This document shows positions 23,395 to 35,584 of a DNA stretch of 64,000 bases, piece by piece. The stretch is taken from positions 1,241,809-1,305,808 of the forward strand of contig WBMV01000084.1 of assembly GCA_013396655.1 (NCBI GenBank), in the 5' to 3' direction. How positions within the stretch are numbered: position 1 is the first letter of the stretch; each line of letters begins with the position of its first letter. The translations under genes and the position numbers were made by a program. This DNA is from Campylorhamphus procurvoides (lineage: Eukaryota; Chordata; Aves; Passeriformes; Dendrocolaptidae). The notes beneath the pieces were generated by a model, which ran no database searches, was not told the origin of the DNA, and saw nothing but the letters and a program-made list of their open reading frames with translations.

Positions 23395-23813
23395 TGAACT
23401 TAATGGGTTTTATTAGGAGCTCTGGGAGAAATCAGCAAGGAAGAGGCATGTGACTGGTGAGTTTATTTTACAGCATCACCCTCTTGATTCATAAACATCA
23501 GATATCCAGGCTGTGGCAGAGACTGAAGAGTGGTGGTGTGGTGGGACTAAAAGCAGACCCTCAGCTCTGCAAATGTGCTGAGTCTGGGACAAGAGAAGCT
23601 GGTTTCCAGGGGAAAAATGAAATCTCAGGAAGACATATAGTTTTTTTTGCCCAAGTTTCCTGCACTGATGTCTCACTGGAAGGCAAATGCAAGCCTATGT
23701 GTGGAAACAGAGTGAGGCTATATAGCAGTTAGTACCAGGTAAAACTTGTAATCCTGGTATCTCATTAAGTCCCTGAGTTCTCCACAGCATGGGCAGCTTC
23801 ACAGATTTCTGGG

Positions 23814-24183
23814 TCATCAGTAGGATTTGAGGCTTCATGGCTGTTTTCTGAAAGGCTTTTCAAGGGGAAGATTTTGCCCCTTCAGAACGGCACTGTCCTC
23901 TTCAGCTTCCTGCCGTATCTATGGCAGCAGAGAGGTCACCTCTTGTCATGGTGGGATATCCATGCTGGGCAAGGTAACACAGGCCTGCAGAAAGCCCTGT
24001 GACAGTGGATGGATCACATCCCTCACTTACCCACCTGGGAGCACTGAGGGCAAAGGCTTGCTGAGTTTGGATGGCAGGGCTTTAATAGAAGCGCTCAGGG
24101 ATGGCTAAGTAGGGATGGCTGCTTTGTCAGGTGTGGATCATCAGTGGGGTTTGAGGCTTCATGGCTGCTTTGTCAGGTGTGGA
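23814..24183. repeat. Local duplications: 34-bp dispersed pair and 46-bp-period tandem pair
   Basis: The 34-base segment beginning TCATCAGTAGGATTTGAGGC at 23814-23847 recurs at 24138-24171 with a few substitutions. The 23-base segment ATGGCTGCTTTGTCAGGTGT plus GGA is exact at 24115-24137 and 24161-24183, giving a period of 46. This looks like small serial duplications at one locus, not a transposon. Confidence 0.8.
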
Positions 24184-27100
24184 ACACAGGAACAAACTGA
24201 AAAAATCCACTATAGAAGGAAAGAAATAGGCAACTGGAGGAGGAAATTTGGGGAACTGAGGTGAATTTGGATTTTGACTATGTGTTTGTGCTGGAAGTAG
24301 AAGACAGGGAGTGAAATGGCCATGAGAGAAATGTAAAGCATTTGGAGCTTAAGCAATGGAAATTTGGTGTTAGTGTTCTTGACTCCAGGTTGATACTAAA
24401 CAGACAGAGGGAAGGTATCCAAAACACAGAGTTAATATAAGAGTATTTGTAAGCAGTGGAGTACCTCATATATAAAAACTGAGATATAATCAGGTTTTCA
24501 TATGCTGTATTTCTTAACACCTTAAATCACAGTGAATATTTGCAATAACAGCTAGATTCAGATGCAAAAGGCTGAATATAAACCCGATTCCTTAAATCTA
24601 GACCTCTAAATCTATAAACAAGCAAGAAGTAAAAAAGACCTGCCCGACCGAGATGCTCGCAGCACGTTGCTGTGCCACCTCAGTCACTGGAGCTTCACAA
24701 ATAATTGCTACCCATGGGCTTCTGGCTGAGGACATTTCACACCCCAAAAGCCAGCCCAGAAACCCTCCAAGTGACTAATGCTAGACATGTCCTTGCACAG
24801 TTTGCTGAAGTGCAGCTTATCAAAAGTAACCACTATTGGTGAGCTCCTGGTTTTAATGAAATCTCTAGACTTTGGAGGAGGTTTCTTGTGTATGTGGAAA
24901 AACTGAGCAACATTTGGCATGTGCTTGAAGGGTGACACAAGATAGGTGCTTGTTTCTGTAGTTGACATTCGTGGAAACTCTTCAGTGTCTTCGATGGCAG
25001 ATGAGCTTCTCCAAATCCTCCTGATGCAACTCAAATCAATGCAAAAACTTCTCTGGATTTCTGAGGGTGTAATGGGTAGTCTTCATGGCAAGCTTTTGAA
25101 ATCTTACAGCAATATATTCTTTGCTCTTATTTGTACTAAGGTCTTACATAAGAAACGCTGTGTAGTGTTGAAAGCTTGATAGAGTTTACCATGCAGGTCT
25201 GCTCAGCTGAAATGTCTTTCAAAAGGCAGCAGAGGTGTGGGGAGTTTGTGCTGCAGCCCCTGCCCAGGGATGCTGCAGAAGGACTGACACAAATAAGGCC
25301 ATTTCTGCTCATTTTGGGAAAGGCTGGCAAGCAACTTTCATAAAGCTGAGATGTTTTTTCAAAGAGAATAAGTTTATCTAACTACTTTGTCACACAAGTG
25401 GCTTTTTCTTTGAATCCCTCCACTGCAGCTTCTATAATTATGGCTCTGAAGTTCAGTCAAGTTACTTTTGAATAGCTGCTCCCAAAGAAAGTCTGTTGCT
25501 GCTGGTGACGTTGACGAGGTAAAGTGTTCTATCACTTCGCACATTTTTATTAAGCAGTGGGTTGAAAGGCAGCATAATTGGAAAGCCCTGTCATATCTTT
25601 GATGAACGCTTTCTAACATTGCTGTGTTTTGCCCAGTTATGACAGAACCCATTAGAATGACATATATTTCAGCTGTTGCTGGTTTGAATCTGCATATGCT
25701 TCAGGAAAAAGGAGACTTTCCTCTCCTTGAGGAAAAGACCTGTGCTGCTGGTGGGGAAGACCCTCCAGTACAGGCTTTGGGTGGCAGGCAGTGCATGAAA
25801 GAGATACCTTGACAGGATTTTTTTGCCTTGTTTTCAGCATGGACATTTTTATTCTGTAGCCATGGCAGAAGTAGGAGGCTGTTACCCCTTCCAGCCCTGC
25901 CAACTGGACCTGTTGCAATGTATTTATTCATTGATTTATTCCTTTTTGTAAATCCAGCACAGCGAGGTTCTGCTCTTGGAACTGAAATGGAGGGTGCTAC
26001 TCAATACAAGTAATAATCAGATGGGTATGTAACAGGGTTCTCAGTGCTAAAATTCAGTGCAATGCAGCACTTTTTATGAATCATTTCCGCAGCTCCTCTC
26101 CAAAGGAGAATTTATGTACCAGGTTTCTTCTGGCAGATATAGAGGCTGACTGAATTTTAATGTATGCATTATTTGGAAGTATAGTGCCAGCTGCAAGACC
26201 CTTTTGTGTAGAAATTATAATGGGTAGTTAAAATTATTTTCCTCTCAAAATTATTGATTTCAAAACTCCTAATGGTATTTATTTGTCACTTTTGGGAAAA
26301 GACAGACAGAAACCCCACTGCTTCTCACCTGCATAGTCAATTTCTTATGGTAAAGAGCTTTTTGCTTAAGAAAAAACAAATTCAGATACACTTACAAATA
26401 AAACCAGAGTAAAATAATAATTATCAGAAACAGGATTTAATAAATAAAGGCAGTTGGTTGAAAAAATAAAATTGATTTTGTCCCTTTAATTATAAGCAAA
26501 AAGTACAGTGTGAAATGCCATTGTAACTAGAGTTGACAGGAAATTCAGCTCTGGATCAAACCTTGCATTGCTTGAAGTAAAGCAGAGATATTACTCTGAC
26601 TAATTTTGCATTGTAGTAATTATTTAATGCTCACAATGAAGCCTTGTCCTTAGGGTTTTATGCTTTAGCTGTTTCTTACCCACGCCTTGTAGTTATTAAG
26701 TACAGACAAAGCTGCTATTTTTTCAAATGGCATAATGTATATCAGTGTGTGTCAATGAAAAACATTAGAAATAGGCATTTTCTGGTATAATAGATTAACT
26801 GTATGAAATCTGGAACATTTTCTCCCTCTTTGGCAGTTTCCTAAAGCAGTGTATAAGCCATAAATAGACGTCCATAAGCACCAATGGCTGTTATTTAAAA
26901 ACCTGACAAATCTTCATTTTTAGATAAATAGTTTGCCCCATTTGTGTTCTGTCATATGGTTTCAGCTAACCCCCAGCTTGTTCTTCTCATATGAACACAC
27001 TACTTTCACCCTATTGATCACAAAGCACTTTGTAAGGATTACCTTATTTTTATTAACTAGTGAAAATGCATATATTTTTCATTTCAGTACAAAGGAGTTT

Positions 27101-28474
27101 TCTTGCTGCTCTGATGTTTGGGTTTGGACACCTCTTACAAGCCTGTAATGAAGGGCATAAAGCAGTATTGAAACTGAATTTTTGGTGGTTGGGGTGGGTT
27201 TTTTATATCAGAACTGCAGGATTAGACCTAAACACAGTGTGTATCCTGGTGACCATGTAATGGGAGTAAGTAGCAAGACTGGTCACAATAAATGTGTGAA
27301 AATTCAGAAATCCTGGTGCCCTAGTTAGGCATTGATGGTACAACAGTGTGCTCTGGGCCCCAACCGAGGGCCTGAACATTTTAAGGCCAAGGTAATTTTG
27401 ATCTGAATAATTTCATTTGAAGTTAAGGTCAGAATCATTCCTTCCTGAGGGTGGGAGAAGCCACGTGGGAGTTACCCAGTAATAATGAAGGGAAAATCAT
27501 GTGCCCATGTGAAATAACATCATGGGCTGTTTCTTGCCTTTGGGTGGTAAGTCCTTACCCTTGGAAAAGAGCCAGATGCTCACATCATGTAAATCAGCAC
27601 GATTTTCACTGGCATGCATGAGTGTGTGCTCATTTACACCACGGGAGGATGCAAAGGGGTTTGGTTTTTTCCTGAAGCTCTTTCTAGTTGAGTTTCTTGA
27701 CATATACTTAGATGTCATCTAAGTGCCGGCGCTGTCAAATATCGTATTGAGTATCAAAAGGTTTCTCCATCTCAGATGGCAACTGTGAGACTGAACAGAG
27801 TAGTTAGGCTGTTGAGAGCCCTGTGTGTGGATGTGATTTGTGCACACAGAACAAATACTTCTGACCTTTTCTGGGCTAACTTCTTGCAATTACGAAAGCT
27901 GTGCGACTCAGGAAGTTTAGCACTGTGTTTGGCCAATATTTAATAACTGACTTATAGATGGTCAGGTAAAAGAAGAATTAATTGGAAGAAAACCTTCTTT
28001 TTACAAATATGTGTAAGGTGGCACTAATATGCAAAAAAACCCCCAACCCATAGACTGTCACCAATTTATTTGTTTTTCTTACAATTAGTATTAAAACAAG
28101 CCGTGTAAACTGGACTGAAAGAGGAAAATCCCCAGATGTTATTTAAAAACACTGGTTCTAGGGTCATATATATTCCATGGTTTTATGAAGTTCACAAAAG
28201 AAATCTATCCGTAGATCTCTTCCCTGGGGGTTTCCCTTCCTCATGTTCTGTTTAAAATGTCCCTGTGTACTCATATCAAACGCACCGATTTTAATGTAAT
28301 ATCACCATGGAGGTGAGTCCTTAATTTTAACTGCTCAATTTCCAGATCAGATTAGCTATCCTTAGCTAATTATAAGGGCTATGTACTACTTTTCTGCACA
28401 AGAAACTCCTAATAGGAATGGTTGCTCTGACAGATTGCCATTAATCTGCCAATAATGAGATTTTTCCATTTTAT
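24184..28474. other. Intron stretch without recognised elements
   Basis: AT-rich, low-CpG sequence. The stretch from about 26040 to 27100 is notably AT-rich and free of transposon wording, so it is a candidate for conserved non-coding sequence if aligned. No exon, RNA gene or coding pseudogene recognised. Confidence 0.5.
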
Positions 28475-28568
28475 GCTTAGATGTAAGCTCTTTGGGGAAA
28501 GGATCATCTCTTTGCTCTGTATGGTACAGTGCTTAGCACAGTGGGGTTTTGGTCCGTGATGGGGCCGC
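28475..28568 (-). repeat. Ancient amniote retroposon (MIR/L2-type) relic, copy 1
   Basis: The + strand reads TTAGATGTAAGCTCTTTGGG, GGATCATCTCTTTGCTCTGT, ACAGTGCTTAGCACAGTGGGG and TTTTGGTCCGTGATGGGGCC. In turtles, crocodilians and birds this string of segments recurs as 'ttagattgtaagctccttggggcagggaccatct...cagcacctagcacaatggggtcctggtccatgactgggg'. Strand is given relative to copy 2 and is otherwise arbitrary. Family name not certain (MIR1-of-amniotes or L2-like). Confidence 0.65.
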
Positions 28569-28639
28569 TCGCTCCCTCTGTCTTACGTACCACTCCAATA
28601 AATAATTGTGTTTGACGTGAAGATGAGAGGAATTCATTG

Positions 28640-29175
28640 TGTGAGGAAGATAATTCTTTAAAACCCAACCAGCCAGCTGAAATGCTGGGGACTGTCCATT
28701 TTCCCCTGTGGTGTACAGCTGGCTGGTGGCACGGAAGAGCATGGCAGAGCCTCGTGCATGGGGAGTCCAAGTGGGAGAGCTGGGGACGGACCCAGCCCTG
28801 TGACACCGGCACAGGCATGCAGGATCTGGGCAGTGACCAGCAGCACTGGGACCAGGGCTGTTTTTGGGGCCAAGGTTGCCCTGGTTGACTCTCCCTTCCC
28901 CAGCGTGCTGTCTGAGTTGATAACACTTGGGCAGACTTTTCTGGCTGGCGCAGAAAGGTGATCACTCTGCAGCAGGCAGCTGTTCCCCCAACGCCCCCGC
29001 GTGCTTTGCAGTGCTGCTGGAATGGACCCGCTCCCACAGCGACCTGCTGGAAACCTGAGAGTGCTGTGGCCTCCCACAGCCCCAGCAACGTCAAGATGCC
29101 TAGGAAGGAACAGCCAGCCTGGTGCACTAAAACGAGGTAGAGCCCAGGAAGGCACAGGCTTTGAAAGGAGCTGTT
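28640..29175. other. GC-richer intron block, nothing recognised
   Basis: This block between the retroposon copy and the CR1 is GC-rich. It supports long minus-strand frames (207 and 181 aa, overlapping in different frames) that show no conserved domain. Two long overlapping frames in one GC-rich block are typical of chance. Confidence 0.55.
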
Positions 29176-29206
29176 TGGAGAAGGGGTGGTGTTTTAAAAC
29201 CAAAGG

Positions 29207-29430
29207 AGGGTTGATTTAGACTAGCTATAAAGTAGAAGTTCCTTACAGTGAGGGTGGTAGAACACTGGAAGAGGTTGCCTAGACAGGCTGTAGATGCCCC
29301 ATCCCTGGAAAAATTCGAGGCCAGGTTGGATGGGGCTCTGAGATATCTGATCTAGTTGAAGACATCAGGGATGTTGAACTAGATGAACTTTAAAGGCTTC
29401 TTACAAGCTAAACTATTCTATGATTCTTAT
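29207..29430 (+). mobile_element. CR1 LINE, truncated 3' end
   Basis: This is an avian CR1 3' region: GTGAGGGTGGTAGAACACTG, GATGCCCCATCCCTGGAA, GGCCAGGTTGGATGGGGCTCTG, GAACTAGATGAACTTTAAAG and the terminal octamer pair ATTCTATG-ATTCT. It is 5'-truncated like nearly all CR1 copies and carries no reverse-transcriptase frame. Divergence suggests a moderately old insertion. Confidence 0.9.
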
Positions 29431-29621
29431 ACAGAGCTGAGACTTGAGCCCATCACAGGAGCACAGTGGGCTTGGTAGGCACAAGAGGGTCTGAAAGCAC
29501 TCAAGGAAATAGGGAGAGCTGCCAGTCAGGGTTAGGTAGCCATTAACAGCCAGCATTATGTCATGTCTGTGTTACTGCTGCCAGGCCAGGTTGCTGTTAG
29601 AAAATAACTTAAAAGTTCAGA

Positions 29622-29682
29622 AAAGTAAAAAAAAACCAAACCCCAAAACAAAAACAAAAAACCACAAAGAAAACCCCCAACA
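29622..29682. repeat. A/C-rich low-complexity tract
   Basis: Runs of A interrupted by CC/CCC (AAAAAAAAACCAAACCCC, AAAACAAAAACAAAAAACC). No gene content; it gives a chance lysine/asparagine-rich frame. Confidence 0.85.
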
Positions 29683-29894
29683 GTTGGGCTCATTTGCAAT
29701 CACAAAGAAAGATGTATTTGCTTTAAATTACACAAAGATTAAAAGTGCTGATAGTGGAAAAAATCTTACCTATGGCACTTTCAGTTAACTGAGGAAGTTC
29801 AGCCAGCGATTAAACTGCTGAGAGGGAGGAGGGCACAGATTGCATTTCAAAGGAAAATTCAAGCAATGCATTAACGATTATTAATGTGTGTTAT

Positions 29895-30035
29895 TGTTAA
29901 AATAATCATATTTATTATGGTCTAGCCTAGGGAGAACCAGCAAAAATGGAAGTCTTGTTCCGGAGACTGTAGAAACACGCACACAGTAGGTGGTCCCTGG
30001 CCCGAAGAGCCTGCAGTCTAAATAGTTATAGATGG
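29895..30035 (+). repeat. Ancient amniote retroposon (MIR/L2-type) relic, copy 2
   Basis: Same family as 28475-28568 but in the opposite orientation. It reads TTTATTATGGTCTAGCCTAG, then TAGAAACACGCACACAG, then GGTGGTCCCTGGCCCGAAGAG and CCTGCAGTCTAAATAG. These correspond to the 'tattatggtagcgcctaggagcc...tacaaacacagaac...ggtccctgccccgaagagcttacaatctaaatag' wording of this element as I remember it. This is the better preserved and longer copy. Confidence 0.7.
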
Positions 30036-30185
30036 AGTGGATAAAGCACCAGCCCAGTTAAGGAAGGAACGGCAAGAAATGCTGTTGGTTTGCATCTGCT
30101 TTGCAAGGGCCTGGATAATATCTGTTGCCTGGTTATCCTTGCAGTGTTTGCCATAGATATGGGAGGGCTTCTGTATGATCCTGAT

Positions 30186-30204
30186 TTAAAAACAAACAAA
30201 CAAA
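30186..30204. repeat. (AAAC)n simple repeat
   Basis: A short run of AAAC units. Confidence 0.8.
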
Positions 30205-31924
30205 CGCCCAGATGTGAAGAGTAGAGAGTTATTGATGCATTGCTGGTATTGGCTCTCATGGATGTAGCAGAGGCCAAGGATGGGAGAGAGGATAATGTTA
30301 TTGCTGTTGCAGAGTGAGCCACAGGCTGGGTTGCTCTCTGCTCTGCCTTAAAAACAGAAGAATTTTACACCCACTGGCACAGATATAAACATCACCCATG
30401 ATTAAAAGCAGCAGTTGTTTAGTTGCCACTCAAATATTTTTATTTGTGTTCTGCCTATTTTAATCAGCCTGTTCTGCTTGGACGCTTGTGTCCCCGATGT
30501 CTGATGTAGTAAAGGGTTACAGATTTCATCAGTAGGTGACACCAGTTTCCTCGATGGAATAGTAAGTGTACTGTTGGGAAAAGCAACCAGACAAAACCAA
30601 ACCAAACTTGTATTGAAGCAGCCTTCCCTGTGCATCTGTCCATGCCTGCCATTACAAGCAGCTGTTTTTTGTCTTACAAATTGACGTTTCTAAATATGTA
30701 TTCCCCCTGTACTTTTTTATTATGTAATCAGGATCAGTGACCCCTAATAAAGAATAAATTTGGTGTGAGAGGTGTTGAACAGCTTGGCTGGGGGTGACTC
30801 TCAGTGTGTGCATACCAGGAGAGGTTTGCTGGTACAGCTGTGCTGATGAGCCCTCCACAGGGAATGCAGGTTTTTCTGGTAAAAGAGAACATTTGCTGAT
30901 GCTTTTTTTTTCTTTTTTCCTTTTTTTTTTTTTGTCTTTGCTAGTAGTTATGGCTTCATTAGACCCAATTCTGAGACCAGTTTAGTTTTGCAAAGCTGAT
31001 GTTTCTCCCTCCTGTCCCCCACTATGGCCTCTTCCCCAACCACCCTTGATCCTCTGCCAGGGCTTCACAGTGCTGGCCCTGCTAACCTGGAAGCTGAGAC
31101 GGTGTGTCAGCATGGTACAAAAAGTGTAATATTCGTCGGCAGGGAGCTCCTTGCTCCAGGGTGTGCTCCTGTGGCAGCTCAGTTCCAGCAGACTCTTACG
31201 GTGGCTTTGTGAGCACAAGGCCAGGTCCAGGGCTGGTGACAGTGCCCAATGCACAGGAAAAGTGCACCGGGGAGGTCTGGGTGCTCCTGCGTGAGAAATA
31301 AATAGCAATCCCACACACTCAGAGGGGGCTGTGGCTTAGGAAATCCTGGGTTTGATTGTGCTTTGGTGATGAGGAGCTGCCTTTACCTGCAGAGGGACGT
31401 GGCTGTGCTGGCTGGGGCATCGCCAAGAAACTTGGGAGGCTCTTCCAGCTTGCCCAGCGGGTGAGGAGGGGAGGAAAACCAGCCCTGTAGCTCCTGCCTC
31501 CTCCTTTGTGCTGTGATTGCACTATAGAGAGCAGAGGCCCCTTATCCTGCCTGTCGTCTTTGACTTACAATTCACCCAGCTCTAATTATTAAAAAATAAA
31601 CAAGCCTGTAACTGCTTAAGAGCCTTAAATCCCCTAAATGACAGGGAAATAACCCCTGAACACCACCGAAATAGTCTCTCCTATGTCTGCCTATGCTGGC
31701 AGCAGATACAAATCATCATTAGTGGGTCACTCTGACACAGATCCCTTAATGTAAGTGCTACATTACATTAACAAGCAAGTCAACAATAATATTAGCAATA
31801 AATGAGAAATTAAATTCCTAGTCATTCATCCCTTTGGGTTTCCCAGTGTGTCTCTTGTGTTTTTCTTGTTTTGATCCTAAGCATTTCGAAACAAGAAGTG
31901 TCTTTATTTTGTGTGTTGTGGCGT

Positions 31925-31980
31925 GATCCCAGCCCATTAAAATGGATGACAGTACTGCTGTTGACTTCAGTGAGCAATTA
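31925..31980. repeat. Amniote palindromic MITE-like relic
   Basis: TGATCCCAGCCCATTAAAATGG and GCTGTTGACTTCAGTGAGCAA match, with substitutions, the 'gatcc...gcccattgaaatcaatgg...cattgacttcaatgggagca' palindromic element known widely in archosaurs and turtles. The two halves remain partly complementary, about 9 of 14 positions at the arm ends. Confidence 0.45.
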
Positions 31981-34149
31981 CTGTAGGGAAGAGCACATGG
32001 TGTGATTCAGAAATTAATAATAACCATATACACTAATTTTAAAGAGAGGATATAAAACTGAACTTTCCAGATGAACTGATTTTAATTCAAAGTGTTTTTT
32101 TCCAACGGTTTTTCCAAGAAAACAGATAAAAAAACTAATTTGCATTAAATTGGAATACTTTTACTTTTCTGAACCAAGACTGGTAGTGAGGGAGCCACCA
32201 CTGCTAAGCAACAATAAAAGATGATGTTTTGTACACACTAAGAAAACTCTAAATGAGAAGGCTCCAAAGCAAAACTGGAGATTTTGGCCGCTAATTTTAA
32301 TAGATGATGTGGCTAGACCCTCAAATGGCTCCACAGCCAAAATATTTATGTTGTTTTGTCTGTGTTTCCTGTTGCTAGATGTAGACTGGAGCATTGTTTT
32401 GTTTGGTTGTTTTCAGATTGCAGCAGTAGCTTAGTTCCAGCATATGATGGAAAATTGCTTATTGGACTCTCCTGATCAGAAAGCACTGATTATGGGATAT
32501 TAACTGTAGTGCTTTTATGATGAAGACTATTAAAGACTGAACCGAAACCACAACCTCATTCCTTTCAGAATTAATGCTCAGATTAAACCTGCCTTGTTCC
32601 TGAAAGGTTGGTCTCCAGTGCACTAATTCTTCGGTTCTGTCTTGGCAAACGTATTCACTGAATTGCATTGGTGGCCTGGGCAGTTCTAATTTTACTGCCT
32701 CTTCATCCAAAGAGGACCTGCAGAACCTTGTAGCTACAACTGGTACAGATTGCATGTAATCAGTTATAAAACATTAAGTATTGCAAATATGACAAAGCAA
32801 GAAAGGGGAAAACTCGATGCAGAGCTCTGCCCTGGCAGGTGCCTGTAATTCAACACCTTTAATCCTCTCTGAAAGGGGAGTGGGGTGCTCAGCCCTGCAG
32901 TGAAGGCTGGGGACAGGCATGCTGATGGAGACTCTCAACGTTGCTGGGGTGTAGGCTGAGTGCTCCTGTTCCCCACACGGCCAGAGTCTGGTGGGACCAA
33001 GTGGGACACAGCTCCCTTCTCACCCTCAGTGCACACCCAGGAGCTCGTGAGAATGGTTCTGGCCCCCAGTCCCCAAAGATAATTCTGATGGTGGCTGACA
33101 AATAATTAGTTTGTCCTTTGGGATGGCTGCTGTGTTACTGGGTGCATCTGTGTTCTCATCACCCCTAGTAGTATCACCCCTATTTTTGGCTTGACAGAAT
33201 AAAGTGCCTGCAGTGGCAGTGCTGCTTGGCTTCTTGGAGTGGGGAGTCTTGGTAGTCTCATTCCACTCCCTTCAGTGCTCTGGAGATGGGCTAAAGGGTG
33301 TTCAGGCATGACTGATCTTCACCCATTTTCTCCTCACATGCCTCTGGGACAGACAGAATGGAATAGCTCCATCAGAGTAATCCCACTGAATTTAATGTGT
33401 GAGGTTGAGTAAATGGGAGGGATGGAAAGAAGAGGGAAAAAAAAAACCCAAACAAAAAAAGCAAGAATTGGTTTTAATTACCATCAAGTCAGCAAAACTG
33501 GATCTGTGTGTGCAAAATGGAACTGTGGAATGGAACACCTTGCTTGTTGATGATAGCAAGTCACAGGTGCACATAAATATCTTCAAAGGAAGGACTCTTT
33601 CAGATTTAGCTGCTGAACTGTAAATCTGGAAGGAAGCAGATTTTCCTTCAAAAGAATCCAGTGGTAAACCTGGAAAATGCAGGTCCTTCTTTACTACTAT
33701 GAGACTGTGCTTTGTGAGATACCAAGGAAGATCAGATATTTATGTGGATAGTAAGAATGTATTTCCTCTATGTTAGAAGAAATAAACATTTTATAAGGAA
33801 TATAAACTTATATTCTTTATGTTACAAGCTGGGAATGAGCTGTGGGCAAGTTATCCTGTCGTGGTTTTGAACCTTAATTGGAACATCTAAAGCTCATAAC
33901 TAACAGAAACAGGGTATTACAATAGGGGAGCTATTGATTCAGGCAGAATAGGAGGTGTTAAATTTCCAAGAGACTACACGATATCAAATGCTAAAAATCT
34001 TGCCATATTCCTCCACTGTAGAGTTTGGGGATTTTGTTTGGATTGTTTTCTTTCATCCGATTTTCTTTCAGTATAAACTTCTTTGCGGTTTCCTTAGATC
34101 TACAAACAAGCCTAAAATATAAAATAAATATTTATAAACTAGATACGTA

Positions 34150-34225
34150 GATTGTAAGTATCTTATTTAATCTCTGCAGCCTTTCACCCAAGGAGCTGTT
34201 ATCCCATTTATCCACAACATATAGA
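34150..34225 (+). repeat. MIR-like SINE relic
   Basis: AGTATCTTATTTAATCTCTGC, then AAGGAGCTGTTATCCCATTTA correspond in order to the 'tatctcatttaatcctcacaac...gtaggtattattatccccatttta' segment of MIR. Strongly diverged; weaker than the copy at 14875. Confidence 0.45.
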
Positions 34226-34719
34226 CTCAATCTTATGTTTTTTAATATTTTCCAAAACGCCAGCATTTACTTATGAGTATTACACTAGTTTTTCAACTAG
34301 TAAATTCCATCTAAAAGCCATTGCTAAACTACTGATAACTCTTTGTCTTCTGGGTTTTAGCACTGCTGTTGCAGTGAGGTCAGCATAACATTTTCCCTTT
34401 GGGTCATAGCTTGCTGACCAGTGTGGAAATTTATGAATTGCTGAAATAGTGATGTCAGTTAGTAATAAATTCAAGCAAATGTGAATTTTTCATTCTTTCA
34501 GTCATAAAGAAAATTCAACTGAAATTGTTCCAGTTTATGATATAGAAACTTAGGCAGGGCTAGTTAGAAGCAATAAAATGTTTAGATCCATAGGAATATA
34601 TTGACTTTGTCTCCTGTCCAGTGATTCCATCTTCATGGGTGATCCTTTGCAACAGCAGCCTCAAGCCTTCCATTATGGGCATCTTATGCAATTTATCACT
34701 CAGGTTTGTAATGTTTTGT

Positions 34720-35045
34720 TTCAGTACAATTGCTGATCCACTCTGGTCTTGCTTAAATTTACTGACTGTTTCTTACAGCTGTTCCAAGTTTTCCATGAGT
34801 CATAAAATAATGCACGTAGGTCAGCTACTGTGAGAAAATAGTTGATGTTTGTTGGTATTTGCCCTAAAAACACAGGCACGATGTCTCTCAGAGGGTTCTG
34901 GCCGTATTCTTCATGCTGTGTCTGGGGGTTCACGGCTAGTTCAGCATGAACCCCGTGGTTTTTGGGTTTACCTCCATATGGCACTGCATCCTCATGAGCA
35001 AGCATTAATCTCTCTCGAGCCTCAGGTCTAAAACAGGCAACCACA
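34720..35045. promoter_or_regulatory. CpG-retaining block with long minus-strand open frame; candidate conserved non-coding element
   Basis: In an otherwise CpG-poor region this block keeps CpGs in several separate contexts (CTCGAG, CCACGGGG, GCCGTGAA, TACGGCC, ATCGTGCC, CTACGTGC). It also contains clustered factor-like motifs read on the minus strand: CAAACATCAAC (FOX-like), TGACCTACG (nuclear-receptor half-site-like), TGACTCATGG (AP-1-like) and AACAGCTGT (E-box). The minus strand is open for 107 codons (34721-35044) with an even amino-acid mix, but it resembles no protein I know. An enhancer or an exapted ancient repeat is more likely than a gene. Confidence 0.35.
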
Positions 35046-35214
35046 CTTGAGCATACACGTGTGAATTACAGCATGGGAAATGAGCATCAGATTATGTGTA
35101 AGTGGTTCAGAATATATACAGAAAATTCCTGAGCAGTTAGTTGTACCGTGGAGGGCACTTTGAGTCAAGCTTGTTTTGTCCCCTCAACTCCCGTTTGGCT
35201 GATTGTTAAAGCAC

Positions 35215-35305
35215 TGAACAGCAGTGTTACTCAGCATGTGGTCTGTGGATGTCTGCTAGTCCATAAAACTTCAAAAGATACTGTGAGAGGACTACACATT
35301 TCAAA
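35215..35305. repeat. Possible hAT-type DNA transposon end relic
   Basis: GCAGTGTTACTCAGCATGTGG followed by TCTGTGGATGTCTGCTAGTCC resembles the 'cagtgnttctcaaagtgtggtccgnggaccactagtggtccg' terminal pattern of several hAT-family elements. Only one end is seen, with no partner terminal repeat identified. Weak call. Confidence 0.3.
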
Positions 35306-35584
35306 ACGCGAAACAGTCCAGTCCATGCTAATGTTCCCATACTTGCAACTACACAAAAAAAAAAGAAGAAATAAAAGTGGGAACTGCTTATTTGATTTTT
35401 TTTTTTTTAGAAATTGGAATCTTTATGGCAGCACTGCACAAAGCACTGCAGAATTCTTTTTGAGAAGCCTAGCTTTTTCTTGGTGCTGCAGGATTGAGGA
35501 AGTTTGCTGTGTGTGGAAGTCAGGGCAGCCCAGGCATACTCTGTTCACTTCAGTTCCTTGGCTCAAAAAGGAAAGCAGCACTTC

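Larger units (their letters stand above)
30036..34149. other. Intron stretch, mostly unrecognised
   Basis: Contains T-rich homopolymer tracts at about 30903-30933, GC-richer patches at about 31010-31300 and 32870-33080, and an A-rich run near 33437-33465. One MITE-like relic is listed separately at 31925. No exon or RNA gene recognised. Confidence 0.5.

Noticed and set aside
23814..24183. CRISPR-like array
   Set aside because: Only two or three diverged copies with irregular spacing in vertebrate DNA. It is a local duplication.
25670..25700. tRNA-like GGTTTGAATCTGC motif
   Set aside because: Only a T-loop-like string is present. No matching A-box, anticodon stem or acceptor stem could be placed.
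28504..29127. 207-codon minus-strand frame
   Set aside because: Runs from an ancient retroposon relic into a GC-rich block. No known domain, and a second long frame overlaps it.
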